64,000 nucleotides of DNA from Sergeia podlipaevii (GCA_030849805.1 JASANZ010002267.1:1-64000), one strand, 5' to 3'. Counted from the stretch's first letter, positions 48,137-58,298 are shown. The notes: generated by a model not told the origin, from the letters alone. Numbers and translations: made by a program.

Positions 48137-51100
48137 TCACTTAGACAAGAGTGTAGGACGAGCCGCGCCAGACTTTAGCGAGAGGGCCACCATCTGGGGG
48201 TTGTGCTCCTGCGTCCTACGCGTGGCATCTTCTTCTTCGTGTCTCTTATACCCAACAAGTGGTGGAGGCACGTCGACAACGGGATGATGATGATGAACCG
48301 CCCTGCGAGCTGCAGGTCGTGAGGACGTTCTGGCAAATACTTCAGCAAAATTCTGCTGTTGTTGTTGCGCGTTAGGATTGTTGCGACGTACTGGGGTGCG
48401 AGTCACCAGCTTCACTCTGCTCTGCTGCCTCTGGAAGCTGCAAGGAGCAGCGTTTTCATCTCCCAATGAGTTGCCAGAAGCCGCACGACCCGCCGCACCA
48501 GCGTTGGCGGCGCAGCTGTACAGGCGCTCAAAAGCAGAAAGAGAGCTGCCCTTGTTGTTGTTGTTGACATCAGCATTGCTGCCGCTCTTGGCACCCACCG
48601 CGCGTTTCTTCACCTTGCTGCTTCTGCTTCGTCCTGCGTGTGGAGAAACAGGTCGTCCTGCAGCAGCAGCAGCAGCAGCAGCAGCAGTACCCCCTCCAGA
48701 AGTTGAGGCACGGACAAACTCGCCAGAGTCTCGAGGCATTGTGTTAACGCCCATGTCGAGGAGGGCCCGGCTCATAGTGACAGAAGCGTCTGCCAAGGAA
48801 CGTCGTGGTGTGGCACATGGCAAGGTGGACGCGATCCTTTGGAAAGAGCACGGCTGTTGCTGCTGTAGTAGAGTGAAGCGCGCAGAGCGGGGCTGAAGCA
48901 CGGGTGCTGTTCCACAGCTGCTTGTACCGTCCTGCGCCACGCCACGGATTTCATACGTTGCATAAGACTGTTGCGGCGCTGCCACACTCGTGAAGGCTGC
49001 TTCTGCTTCTGCCTCTGCAGCCAGCATGTAATGTGCTTTCTCTCCACGACAGCTCAACAGTCGCTGGAAGATGCAATCACCGCTGCTACCAGCAGTAACA
49101 CCAGCGGCTGCAGAGCCACTCATGCAGTTTGCCGTCTTCACACGGTAGAACGTGTTCGTGGTCGCGATAGTTGCACTTGCTGTTGCGCTAGTGGGGGTGA
49201 GAGATGTCGAGGTGGTTGCCTCTCGTCTCAGGCGACCCCTGCAGGCATTTTTGACCCCGCTGTCTGTCAGTATAGTCGCAGATCGGCTGCGCACAAAGAC
49301 CCCTGGAGCTTCTGGTACTTCTCTCCTCTGCTGCTTGGCTGTGCTGTCCTTGCCAATATGACGTGAGGTAGCACTAGACACTGATACTGCTCCGCCAGCT
49401 GGTGTTGACTTCGGCGTGATAGTCACTGCCAGCGCAGATGAGACCAGCGGTGAATGAGCAGAGGCAAGCAGCTTGAGAGAGTGTGGAGAGTCACAGCCGC
49501 TCTTCACGCCCGCTGCCACAAGCGTTCGGCCTCCGCTTGGTGGTGGCGTCATGGTACGCAGCAGTTGGTTAGGATGCGTAATGTACCGCCCAGAGGCGGC
49601 ATGCCACGCGGCTCCCCTCCTCACGGTAGATCTCGCGACAGGATTGCAAAGACCAGGACCGCCGACTCGCGTGGACGTGGTCGTGCTCGCCGTCGTCAGG
49701 CGGGGACTCACTGGAGAGGTGCCGATAGTCATGCTGAGTAAGGTGCGCGGGGAACGAGGTGTGCCGGTGTGACTGCGGGATTGAGGACCACCGCGAGGAG
49801 TAAGAAGAGACTCCTTCCCTCCTGCTCCTCCTGTTACGGCTGCCACTGCTGCCTCATTTGGTGAAGAAGGCGTGGTGGCAGACGCCAGTGCGCGTCGTGC
49901 AGCAGAGCCCGCAGCCGTTGTTGTCGTCGTTATTGTTTTCACCTTCACTGTGTCGCGTGGGGAGTGAGGTCGTGACTCTGCCGCCTTCAGTGTCGTGTTT
50001 GATACACCTATAGAAGTGGCAGCAGCTCCTCCAGATGATGATGGCGGCGCAGCACGCTGCTTGCCACCTCGCGGAGACTTTGGTAACACTGTTACTGTGT
50101 TCGTCGTCGCAGGCACACGCTTCTGCTGTAGACCCTTATGCTGTTGAGAAATCACGACACTGTCCGCTGAGGGCATTGCCGAAAGAGAGGTATTGCTCCG
50201 GCAGCCCAGTTCCGTGTATGCTAGCTCTACCTCCTCCTCATGGAGCAGAGAGGACGCCGGTGGAGCATTTAAGTACTTCAGGGGCTTCTGTCGCTGCTGT
50301 TGACGCGCTAGATAGCAGTGATACTCCAATAATTGGCTCTCCGTCATGCCACCTGGGCACGCGGCAACAGCTTTATGATTCCGCCCTTTAAGATCTCTCG
50401 CAGAGTCGCTACCGCCGCCGCCACCCTCCTCCCTGGGATTGGAACGGTTCATACCGTTGTTTGGGAGCCTCGCCTGGCCTTGAGCGTTGACGTCCACGTA
50501 CTTCACCATTCTGCGCGCGTTCGGGGGAGGATGCAAGGAAGGTGAGATGTCGCGAGTGATGGCGGCGCGTTGCTCTTCCTCTTCCCCAAGGCGCTGCTGC
50601 TCGGCATGGATCTTGTCAAAGAACAGGTGAGGGATCACCACAGTAGCTGCAGCAGCCTGGATAGAAGTGGAGGCTTTGGCGTCCTCCACGGAAACAATTT
50701 CACGAGCTGCTGTTATCGCCTTCACTGCCACACTCGCGGCTGTCTTTGAGTCCTCGCACCGCTCGCCTAGGGTGGTCTCACTCACAGCTTCCGGTGGGGA
50801 TTTAAGTCCAGACTCACACACACGCTTCGTGACTGTCGCCGGGAGCGCCTCTTCCTCCTCCTCGCCGGCACTGCGACCCTTGCTACTGCTACTGCTCTCT
50901 CGCGCTGCATGGTTGATATCGCTGTACAAGGTCCGCGCGATCGCCGCGCCGAGCACCTCGCGGTCCATGCTGCCGCTTGAGCGATCCCCTGAGGGAGAGC
51001 AGGACGATGAAGAAACAGTCACCATGGTGCACTGCGAATCCGCAAACGATGGGTCAAACGAGTGGCGGTGATGTGAACGCCTGAGTCGGCCACCATCGGC

Positions 51101-51337
51101 AGCTGCTGGCACAGGCAGCGGCGACTCGCAGTGTGCTGCGGCAGTGAGAAAGTACGTGAGGACATCCGCCGCGCTGACACCCTCAAAGAGGCGGTTGAGC
51201 CCCTCGCAGCGAACATCAGGTGGGAGGCGAGAGAGCTGTTGAAGCTGCGTCTCTGTCAGCGAGTGAGCCTGGGCTCGTATGACGCGCTGCACCGACACTG
51301 GAAGAGTACTCATACACGTGGTAGCGGTAGCAGACAT
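48137..51337 (-). CDS. hypothetical low-complexity protein, 1066 aa
   Basis: I do not recognise this protein. The N-terminal ~70 residues form a plausible small helical domain (VQRVIRAQAHSLTETQLQQL, then DVRCEGLNRLFEGVSAADV). The rest is dominated by Ser, Thr, Ala and Arg with many Ser-Pro and Thr-Pro pairs (for example SPRTLLSMTIGTSPVSPR), consistent with heavy phosphorylation. Basic patches such as RSRSSKVKKRAVGAK occur late, with an Ala run just before them. There is no membrane segment. Ser-Pro/Thr-Pro-rich basic proteins of this kind are often cytoskeletal or regulatory in trypanosomatids, but that is only a guess. The continuous 1066-codon frame with coding-like composition and a good upstream splice signal makes the gene itself convincing. 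Confidence 0.78.
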   Translation of the reverse strand: MSATATTCMSTLPVSVQRVIRAQAHSLTETQLQQLSRLPPDVRCEGLNRLFEGVSAADVLTYFLTAAAHCESPLPVPAAADGGRLRRSHHRHSFDPSFADSQCTMVTVSSSSCSPSGDRSSGSMDREVLGAAIARTLYSDINHAARESSSSSKGRSAGEEEEEALPATVTKRVCESGLKSPPEAVSETTLGERCEDSKTAASVAVKAITAAREIVSVEDAKASTSIQAAAATVVIPHLFFDKIHAEQQRLGEEEEQRAAITRDISPSLHPPPNARRMVKYVDVNAQGQARLPNNGMNRSNPREEGGGGGSDSARDLKGRNHKAVAACPGGMTESQLLEYHCYLARQQQRQKPLKYLNAPPASSLLHEEEVELAYTELGCRSNTSLSAMPSADSVVISQQHKGLQQKRVPATTNTVTVLPKSPRGGKQRAAPPSSSGGAAATSIGVSNTTLKAAESRPHSPRDTVKVKTITTTTTAAGSAARRALASATTPSSPNEAAVAAVTGGAGGKESLLTPRGGPQSRSHTGTPRSPRTLLSMTIGTSPVSPRLTTASTTTSTRVGGPGLCNPVARSTVRRGAAWHAASGRYITHPNQLLRTMTPPPSGGRTLVAAGVKSGCDSPHSLKLLASAHSPLVSSALAVTITPKSTPAGGAVSVSSATSRHIGKDSTAKQQRREVPEAPGVFVRSRSATILTDSGVKNACRGRLRREATTSTSLTPTSATASATIATTNTFYRVKTANCMSGSAAAGVTAGSSGDCIFQRLLSCRGEKAHYMLAAEAEAEAAFTSVAAPQQSYATYEIRGVAQDGTSSCGTAPVLQPRSARFTLLQQQQPCSFQRIASTLPCATPRRSLADASVTMSRALLDMGVNTMPRDSGEFVRASTSGGGTAAAAAAAAAGRPVSPHAGRSRSSKVKKRAVGAKSGSNADVNNNNKGSSLSAFERLYSCAANAGAAGRAASGNSLGDENAAPCSFQRQQSRVKLVTRTPVRRNNPNAQQQQQNFAEVFARTSSRPAARRAVHHHHPVVDVPPPLVGYKRHEEEDATRRTQEHNPQMVALSLKSGAARPTLLSK

Positions 51338-52246
51338 TCTTTTTGCTGTTGTTGTTTCGGGTGGTGGTGTTTTGGCTTTTCCTGTCTCGAGATTGAGAGA
51401 AAAAAAAGGAAAGCCCCTGAATGTAAAAAAAAATTAAAAAAAGTGAAAGAAGAGTGAGTTATACGTTGGCTAAAAAAAACAAAAAAAAAAAATGAGAGCA
51501 GAAGTCTTTCAAAATCTAAATAAAGAAAAAAAAAGTAAAATAGAAAGATAGCTGTTTCTTTCGTACTTCGCAAAGCCTTTTTGAAAAAGATATATATAGA
51601 TAAATTTATTTTCTTTCTTTTTTTTTTCTTGCGGAAGGAATATAGAAAGGTACAAAGAAAGGAAAGGAATAATGAGGGTGGTGGTAGTGAGTAGTTGGGG
51701 GGGTACAAAGCGTTTAAAAAAAAAAACACTATAAAAAAAATGGTGACACAGCTCTCTCTCTCTATATATATATATATTTCTTCTAATCTTCCTTTTAATA
51801 TGCCCCTTTCTTGAGGGGGGTTTTCCCTTCAAACAGCTAACGCTAACAAAAATTCGAAGCTAAGTCAAAAGAAAAAGATTGTTTAGTGCTGTAATCTATC
51901 TTCACTTGTTCTTTCTTCTTATATAGGGTAAAAGCAAATATAAAAAAAGCAAACGATTGTGAAGTTCTAACAAAGGCAAAAAAAAAACGTTTATTCGGCG
52001 CTTCAAAAGAAAACAAAAAAGAAAAAGGAGCAAAATAGCACAAATTGTCTCTTTTTATTTTAAAAAGAAAAAAAGGTGGATTCCCTCGCCCCCTCTCAGC
52101 AAGGAGAGAGAGAGAGATACAATGGTGCATGCATTGCATACAGTATGGAAAGAAAAATAAAGAAATAAGGAAAGAAAAAAAGCACGGGATTTTGATTTTT
52201 GTATTCAAATGATAAAGAGTCAAAAAAAGAATGGAAGAAAGAGTGC
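51338..52246. other. intergenic region between the 1066-residue gene and eL34
   Basis: No gene is seen. It holds a predicted splice acceptor at 51470, many A-runs, a TC/TA repeat at about 51752-51777 and a GA repeat near 52104-52117. Frames at 51310-51832 and 51843-52223 are low complexity. Confidence 0.72.
51470..51492 (-). promoter_or_regulatory. predicted trans-splice acceptor for the 1066-residue gene
   Basis: On the sense strand 12 T, a G and 8 T are followed directly by AG at 51471-51470. This gives a 5' UTR of about 132 nt. It is a textbook polypyrimidine tract plus first AG. Confidence 0.7.
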
Positions 52247-52750
52247 TTACTTCTTCACGAGCTTGGCACCGACGGGAGCGCGGGTGGCGGTCTTCTTGGG
52301 GGCAGCCTTCTTCTTGGTGATAGACTTACCAGCGATCTTCTTGGTGATGGCATTCTTCTGCTCGAGCTTGGCCTTCTTCTTGTTGTTGGTGCGCTTCTTG
52401 CTGCGCTGGTACTTGGCGTGAGCGGCGAGGGCCTGCTTCACGATGCGCTGCTCCTCAATGAGGAAGGCACGCACCACGCGGTCGCGGACCTGCTCGTGGC
52501 TGAGCACACCACCGTAGGGGCGGCTGACGCTCTTGTCGTGGCGGGAGGCGAGGCGAGCCTCAATGTGGCGAAGAGCCTTGGTACCGCCGAGGCGCTTGTG
52601 GCCGAGCACCCAGGGGGTGTGGATACCCTGAGAGCGCTTGGTGCGCTTCTGCATGACCAGCTTGTTGCCGGGGGTGCGGACCATCTTCATGCGGTTGCTG
52701 CGCGTCGCATAGTGCGTACGGCGGCGGTAAGACACGCGAGGGCAAGACAT
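52247..52750 (-). CDS. RPL34: 60S ribosomal protein eL34
   Basis: The 167-residue product starts MSCPRVSYRRRTHYATRSN and contains KMVRTPGNKLVMQ, the eL34 signature, then SRPYGGVLSHEQVRDRVVRA and FLIEEQRIVKQALAAH. It is a component of the large ribosomal subunit. Most eukaryotic eL34 proteins hold a zinc ion with two CxxC pairs. Here both pairs are absent, and the aligned positions carry IHTPW and LSHEQ, which I believe is the trypanosomatid form. A Lys/Ala tail (KKKAAPKKTATRAPVG) extends beyond the usual C-terminus. The open frame runs upstream to 52852 with two extra ATGs, but that section lies across T-runs. The ATG at 52750 is 19 nt after a clear splice AG. An antisense open frame covers the gene and is a shadow. 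Confidence 0.95.
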   Translation of the reverse strand: MSCPRVSYRRRTHYATRSNRMKMVRTPGNKLVMQKRTKRSQGIHTPWVLGHKRLGGTKALRHIEARLASRHDKSVSRPYGGVLSHEQVRDRVVRAFLIEEQRIVKQALAAHAKYQRSKKRTNNKKKAKLEQKNAITKKIAGKSITKKKAAPKKTATRAPVGAKLVKK

Positions 52751-52769
52751 TTTCTGCCTACACTCTATT

Positions 52770-52783
52770 CTAACATAAAAAAA
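52770..52783 (-). promoter_or_regulatory. predicted trans-splice acceptor for eL34
   Basis: On the sense strand TATTTTTTTATGTTAG ends at AG 52771-52770, giving a 5' UTR of about 19 nt before the ATG at 52750. Just upstream lies the T/A palindrome at 52792-52812. Confidence 0.65.
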
Positions 52784-52791
52784 TAGCAACA

Positions 52792-52812
52792 TTTTTTTTT
52801 TAAAAAAAAAAA
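52792..52812. repeat. T-run/A-run palindrome (T10A11)
   Basis: Ten T followed directly by eleven A, 42 bp upstream of the eL34 start in the sense direction. Confidence 0.92.
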
Positions 52813-53464
52813 GAAAAAAAGGAAAGAGAGAGTGAGTGAGAATGAGATACATTGTTGCATCTATGCGTAAAAATAATATCGCGCTTGCCTGTCACCCCAA
52901 GAATATACCCAAGAAGTAAGTTAGAATTGAGGTAAAAATAGAAAGCAAATCACAGGTGGAAGTCGGCGAACATTTTTCATTATTTGATGTCCTTGTTGGT
53001 CGCTATTCATAGAAGCCTTTTCACTCCCCACTAGCTGTGTTTCCTTTTATTATTATTATTTTTTAAAAAGAAGAATCCTCCGCCAATTTCATGCTTTGCG
53101 TCAATCTCCTTTGTTTGGAAATTTGCTTTTGCTCTTTGGTGTCGTAGTAAGCTATATATAATTTCTCCTTTTTTGTATTTTTCTTTCTCCTCTTCCAGTA
53201 GTTGAGTGCTATTCTACTTTATGTTTTGCCCAAAAAGTAGAACGCCTCTTCCCTTTAGTCCTCTGTGCATCCCTCTCCCTTTTTTCTTTCTTTCTTTCAA
53301 CAAAAGAAGAAAAAAGAAGAATTTTTAATGTTGATGCGTGGATGTATTTGTGATTTAAAAAGAGGAAAACCAATAGGTAGTGCTATTGAGCAAAAAAAAA
53401 TATGTAAAAAAAAACGTATACCACGGTCTCCGTAGAGTAAAGAGAAGGAATTTTCATTCATTGT

Positions 53465-54613
53465 TTACGAAAAAAAACCACGTTTGCTCTCCTCCTCCGT
53501 CATAGGGGCCACATCCACGTAAGACTCCTGCTTTTTGTTTTCATTCTCCTTTACCTTCATGCGCGAGTCGTAGCGATCTGTAAACATGGCACCCCCACCA
53601 GTGGTCAGGTTGCCAGTGTACATAATCGCCCAGTACAACAGGTGCACATAATCGAGCTCCTCCAGAGCAGACAGTGGATGCATCTTGCGCAGCTCCGTAT
53701 CCCAGTCCACAGTAGTCCATCCCTTCTCCCTGCAAGCGTCTATCACAATGTGCATACGTGCTTGAAGCGGCAAGGCATCCAGTGGGTCCTCCTTCGCCAG
53801 CACCTCGCTCCCGTACGTGACGATGTCACTGTACCGCATGCCCATCACAATATGAACGTAATCTCGCTGATCCTCTTCAGAAAGTAGGCTGAACGCCGTC
53901 ATCTCACGCTTGTAGAGACCAATGAAAATGACAAAGTACAACACGCCAATGATGATCAGTAGAGTGTTGCAGATGCGTATTGTCCATGTGGTCTGCCTCT
54001 CAGTAACATTGCGAAACGGACGATAGAGTCGCGCGTACCATCGCGTTCCCACGTATCGATTCACAATTGTACGCTTTTCTTCATCGGAAAGCTGCACAAG
54101 TGGATCGTCCTTGCCCCGCTTGAGCTGCCTTCCCTTTAACTCCTGAAGGGCGAGCAACATGCGTGAGGTAGTACGTGTGCTGGGGTCATATTTAGATTCC
54201 ACAGTCGATTCTTTGTGGAGTGGGTTATAAGGAGCTCTAAACGTACCCTTGCTCTTCGGTCCTACAAGGAAGCGCCAGATGCTCCGTGCTGGGGGTGGTG
54301 CTGGTTCTGAAGGCGTATAGCTGTCGCTGTTTGTACTGGTCTGGGAGACAGATGAAAAGAAGCGCTTCCTTCTGCCGGGTGCTGTGGACTCCCGCTTCAC
54401 CTTTTCTTGTTTCTCATACTTGGCCGCCTTCTCCTGCCAGGTGCTGGTGCGAGGGCGAACGGAGGAGGACCGTTGATAACGCCTCGGCGTGCACAGCGGC
54501 AGTGGCACCATTCTTATCATCGTCATAACAGCAGGCGTAATGCCAGTAGTAGCACACGATAAAGGAGCACTAGAAGTGAAACGCGCCAGCGTCAGCGAGC
54601 GGCGGCACCACAT
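53465..54613 (-). CDS. hypothetical mitochondrial membrane protein, 382 aa
   Basis: I do not recognise this protein. It starts MWCRRSLTLARFTSSAPL, an amphipathic basic segment typical of mitochondrial import. A Ser/Pro/Arg-rich linker runs to about residue 125. A basic block follows with IWRFLVGPKSKGTFRAPYN. One membrane helix (NTLLIIIGVLYFVIFIGLY) lies near residues 222-240. After it come ~140 residues that look folded, with EEDQRDYVHIVMGMRYSDIV and ELDYVHLLYWAIMYTGNL. A charged tail closes the protein. The open frame extends to 54814, but a T12 run and the following AG lie inside it, so the ATG at 54613 was chosen. The layout of presequence, one helix and a C-terminal domain suits an inner-membrane protein exposed on one side. 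The function is unknown. Confidence 0.8.
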   Translation of the reverse strand: MWCRRSLTLARFTSSAPLSCATTGITPAVMTMIRMVPLPLCTPRRYQRSSSVRPRTSTWQEKAAKYEKQEKVKRESTAPGRRKRFFSSVSQTSTNSDSYTPSEPAPPPARSIWRFLVGPKSKGTFRAPYNPLHKESTVESKYDPSTRTTSRMLLALQELKGRQLKRGKDDPLVQLSDEEKRTIVNRYVGTRWYARLYRPFRNVTERQTTWTIRICNTLLIIIGVLYFVIFIGLYKREMTAFSLLSEEDQRDYVHIVMGMRYSDIVTYGSEVLAKEDPLDALPLQARMHIVIDACREKGWTTVDWDTELRKMHPLSALEELDYVHLLYWAIMYTGNLTTGGGAMFTDRYDSRMKVKENENKKQESYVDVAPMTEEESKRGFFS

Positions 54614-54658
54614 TATTATGAAATCAGCGCAATACAATATATATATTCTCTTCTTAAG

Positions 54659-54697
54659 CTTTGTAGGTATGAAAAGTGTACAGAACAAAAAAAAAAA
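54659..54697 (-). promoter_or_regulatory. predicted trans-splice acceptor for the 382-residue gene
   Basis: On the sense strand 12 T (54697-54686) lead through a T/C-rich stretch to the first AG at 54660-54659, about 46 nt before the ATG at 54613. Confidence 0.62.
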
Positions 54698-54860
54698 ATC
54701 ACGGAGAAGATAATAATGAAAAAGAACCAGATTGAAAAGGAAGAACATGCAAAAACTCTCTTCAGTTGTAAGAACGAAAAGAACAGAAACGGAGAGAAAC
54801 TCTTTACTTGTCATCCAACGTCTACACCTTATATGAAGGCATGATGCTTTTTCTTTTTCT

Positions 54861-54870
54861 TTTTTTTTAA

Positions 54871-54899
<29 letters not shown>
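54861..54899. repeat. T-run/A-run palindrome (T8A11) fused to a GA repeat
   Basis: Eight T and eleven A run directly into about ten GA dinucleotides. Confidence 0.9.
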
Positions 54900-54901
<2 letters not shown>

Positions 54902-56693
54902 AAAAAAAAAAAAGAAACGGTAAGAAACTTAACCCAAGGTCATCGCTTCATCATCCTTTTATCCCTCCCTCTTTTTTATTATTATCATTCCTCCTTTTCG
55001 TTCCTTTGCGGTAGTCTAGATACCTGATGCTCCTTTTTGCTTTATCTGTTCTTCTTCTATTCTTCTTTTTGCTATTGACGAATACTACGGTAGTGCGTGT
55101 GTGTATCACAGCCGATAAGCGGCTGGATACGCTCCTATGCCGGAATGCCTGACGGGAAGTCCTCACACTACATATATATATATATATATATATGTACATG
55201 CGCAAATGTACTCCATATTCACTTTTCTCTCCTCTGTCATTTTGATTAGAAGAGAAAAGTAGAGACAGCAATTGAATAATGCCATGAGGAGAGATAAAAA
55301 AGAATTCACAAAAAAAACGTGTAAAGAAAAAAGAAGAAGAAAAAAAAATTTTTACGCGTAACACAGAGGAGCATCCTCTTCTCCGCACAAGTGCGAGTTA
55401 TTCTTTTCTTTTCATTTTTTTTTTTGATTCATTTCTTTCTTCACCCTCCGTTTCTCTCTTTCATAATGTTTTGATGTCGTTGTTCTCCGTCGGTTTCCCT
55501 GAGTCTCCCTTCCCCCCCTCCCTCTTGAATTTACTTCTGTTGCCTCACTCCCGCACCTCCACCAAAAAAAATGAGTAGTAATGGGAAAAAAAGAAGTAAT
55601 TAGACAATCACGCAAGGAGAGAAGATATACAGAGAAAGGAGAAAAAGAAAGAGATAAGTAAGGGGAGTGCAGGATTCTTTTTTCTTCTTCTTCTTCCTCT
55701 CGTTTCTTTTTTTTTCTTTTTTTTGTTGTTGAATATTTTATGTAAATATAAGCGAACATAGCTTTTGATACTACTCTTCCACTCCCCTTCTTAGGTAGCA
55801 TGTTAAATAGAACACATATAGATAGAAAAGGAGAGAAACAGACCACTACATACACCCGTACACATGTATTACCACGTACGTCCAGCGTGCGAAGGCATGT
55901 GCCTAAAAGAAGAAGTGCGTGCCAGATATAGTGCTCTCTGGCAGATGTCAAACTAAATGAAAAGAAAAGGGAAGAGAGAAAAAAAAAGGATACAAAAGTT
56001 CAATAATAAAATAAAAATTTAAGAAGGAGACTCAAGGGAGCACACACACGCGCACAAACAAAAACAAAAGGAGAAGAGCCGCAAAACAATGCACAACCTG
56101 AGGGTTTTGTAGGTGCTCCTCAACTCTTCATTCCTTCCCTTTTCCTGAGTTCCCCTATCTTACCATCCCTTTGGACACACACACATTCTCTCTCCCTCTC
56201 TCACCTTTCCCACCCCTACTGTCTGCAAGAGAACTCTACACTTCCGCAGAAGGGAGTACCTTCCTCCTTCCTATACATTCGCCTATTTCATTTCTTCACC
56301 ATTTTTTCACCGTCCCCTTCGCATTTCGATATACCTAACCAAAAAAAAAAAACGTCAAAATAAAAAGAAGAACTGTAAAGGGAAACATACAACTCACGTT
56401 GCTGTCCACAGATTGGCGGTGTGCCTGACAAGATTTAAAGTGCATGTGTTGCTCATCTATTCCTACTGACCTGTCGCTACTACCAAACAAATGGAAGAAA
56501 TATATATATATATATAAAATGATGTAAATAAAGCGACAGCGCGTTGTAGTGTATATCCCTGTACTAGCAAAGGTAGTGACTCCCACCCCCTCGATAAGTG
56601 CATTGCATCCAAGAAAGGAAGAAAAGCAGTCGCAGCAGCTACTTACTCACTGCTAATTTGAAAAGTGGTGATGCGTGTTCAATGCATTTCACG

Positions 56694-56715
56694 CACACAC
56701 ACACACACACACACA
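56694..56715. repeat. (CA)n microsatellite joined to an A-run
   Basis: Eleven CA dinucleotides followed by a run of A. Confidence 0.93.
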
Positions 56716-57152
56716 AAAAAAAAAAAAAAATGAAGGGGCGGATAGCGAGGAAATATAAGTTACTATTTCAAAGAAAAAAAGAAATTGAGAAAAGGAAAAA
56801 AACGAAAGGGCTAAGGACGATAAACTAGGAGGAAAAAAGAGAGAAGATAGGGTTAAGAGGCGCATGGCATATCAAATAGCACACATACACCCCCCTTCAC
56901 TCTCTCTCTCTCCTCTACACTCCTATTTCACTTTCCTCAGACGTAGTCGGTGGATCATATCCTTTCGTCCCTCCTCCCCTCCTCCTGACAACACAAATGG
57001 ATTGCGCCTGTGTACTTGAATGAAATATCCCCCCCCCCCTCTCCCCTCATATTTTCGTCTTTAAAAGATGTGCCTCTCCTCATCATAACCTCAATATATG
57101 TTCATCCTACCTATAATTTTTTTTTTTGAGGGGCTCCTCTTACCTTCCTTAT

Positions 57153-58298
57153 TTACTTGTCACCAGGCATCTTGTACACGGCACCCTGGCACGTGCGGTG
57201 CTCGTACTGCTCACCAGTGTAGATGTCAGTGAAGAGCTCGTTGGCGTGAGTGAGAGGGTGCTTCTGGGCCTTCTGCAGATCCTGGTCAACCTCCTTCTTG
57301 ATGGTCTTCTCCATAGCGGTCATCTCCTCCTCCGTCATGATCTTCTCCTCTGTCATGAACTCCTTCATCCTGCGCAGGCAGTCACGCTCGTTCTTCACGC
57401 TCTGGATATCGCTCTTGGAGCGATACTGGCTGTCGGGGTCAGACATGGAGTGACCCATGTAGCGGTAAGAGTCAAACTCGATTACCATCGGGCCCTTGCC
57501 CGCCAAGCAGTGCTCCTTGGCGTAGCGAGTACCTTCCTGGACGGCGAGCACGTCCATACCATCAATCTTGATGCCGGGGATGTAGTCACCACGGCGGTAG
57601 AACTCGGGCTGGAAGGAGGCACGCTTCTTGCTGGTTCCCATACCGAACTGGTTGTTCTCGACGGCAAATATGACGGGGATGCGCTGGAGGGCAGCAATGT
57701 TCATCGCCTCGAACACCTGACCCTGGTTGGCGGCACCATCACCAAAGAAGGTGACAGAGACGTGCTTGGGAGCGTCACGGTTCTCCATGGCGAACTTCCA
57801 GCCGAGGCCGGCGCCAAGGGGTACCTGGGCACCGACGATACCGTTACCGCCATAGAAGCCATGAGCGGGGCTGTACATGTGCATAGAGCCACCCTTGCCT
57901 TTGCTGCTGCCACCCTGGCGTCCGAACATCTCAGCGAACACCTCCTCTGGGGTGCCACCACGGCAGATGTACCAAGCATGGTCACGGTAGCCAGTCACAA
58001 TAGGATCCTCGATGGTCAGGATGTTCTCCATACCGGCGGGGATGGCCTCCTGGCCAATGTACAGGTGGCAGAAACCACGAATCTTCTTGAGCTTGTAGGA
58101 CTGGTCGCAGAGGGACTCCATACGGCGGATGCGGAACATAAGCTCAAGAGACTTCTTCATCTGGTCGACATCGTAGGTGACTTCGGTGGGAAGCGGGGCC
58201 AGGTCAGTGCGGCCGGCGGTGTGGAGCTTGAAAGGAACATGAGGGTTCAGGGGAATGGTCTTGGTGGCCAACAGGCAGCGAGTAGCGCAGTTGAACAT
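57153..58298 (-). CDS. pyruvate dehydrogenase E1 component, alpha subunit (mitochondrial)
   Basis: The 381-residue product is a full-length E1-alpha. With E1-beta it decarboxylates pyruvate using thiamine diphosphate in the mitochondrial matrix. It starts with a presequence (MFNCATRCLLATKTIPLN). GFCHLYIGQEA, YRDHAWYICRG and GSMHMYSPAHGFYGGNGIVG match conserved E1-alpha blocks. The thiamine-diphosphate/magnesium motif runs from Gly186-Asp-Gly to Asn215-Asn216. The phosphorylation loop YRYMGHSMSDPDSQYR is at 278-293. By alignment from memory, Ser284 matches the main regulatory serine of the human enzyme, while the second site appears to be Gln291. The antisense strand carries an open frame of 471 codons across this gene; it is a composition effect. 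Length and sequence are typical, and identification is firm. Confidence 0.97.
   Translation of the reverse strand: MFNCATRCLLATKTIPLNPHVPFKLHTAGRTDLAPLPTEVTYDVDQMKKSLELMFRIRRMESLCDQSYKLKKIRGFCHLYIGQEAIPAGMENILTIEDPIVTGYRDHAWYICRGGTPEEVFAEMFGRQGGSSKGKGGSMHMYSPAHGFYGGNGIVGAQVPLGAGLGWKFAMENRDAPKHVSVTFFGDGAANQGQVFEAMNIAALQRIPVIFAVENNQFGMGTSKKRASFQPEFYRRGDYIPGIKIDGMDVLAVQEGTRYAKEHCLAGKGPMVIEFDSYRYMGHSMSDPDSQYRSKSDIQSVKNERDCLRRMKEFMTEEKIMTEEEMTAMEKTIKKEVDQDLQKAQKHPLTHANELFTDIYTGEQYEHRTCQGAVYKMPGDK

Larger units (their letters stand above)
52751..53464. other. intergenic region upstream of eL34
   Basis: No gene is seen. It holds the eL34 acceptor, a T10A11 palindrome (52792-52812), a T6A5 palindrome near 53059-53069, and a CT-rich patch at about 53165-53300. 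Confidence 0.72.
54614..57152. other. intergenic region between the mitochondrial membrane protein and PDH E1-alpha
   Basis: No gene is seen in about 2.5 kb. Two minus-strand frames (54951-55388 and 55412-55951) are Arg/Ser/Phe-rich low complexity. The span contains the acceptor at 54659, a T8A11 palindrome with a GA repeat (54861-54899), a TA repeat near 55172-55192, CT-rich islands at 55430-55560, 56120-56320 and 56900-57060, and a CA repeat at 56694-56715. Confidence 0.68.

Noticed and set aside
52199..52786. 195-codon plus-strand open frame rich in Leu, Ala and Gly
   Set aside because: It is the shadow of eL34 on the opposite strand.
54951..55951. minus-strand frames of 145 and 179 codons
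   Set aside because: Low-complexity Arg/Ser/Phe/Lys sequence spanning TA, GAA and T-run repeats; no motif, not gene-like.
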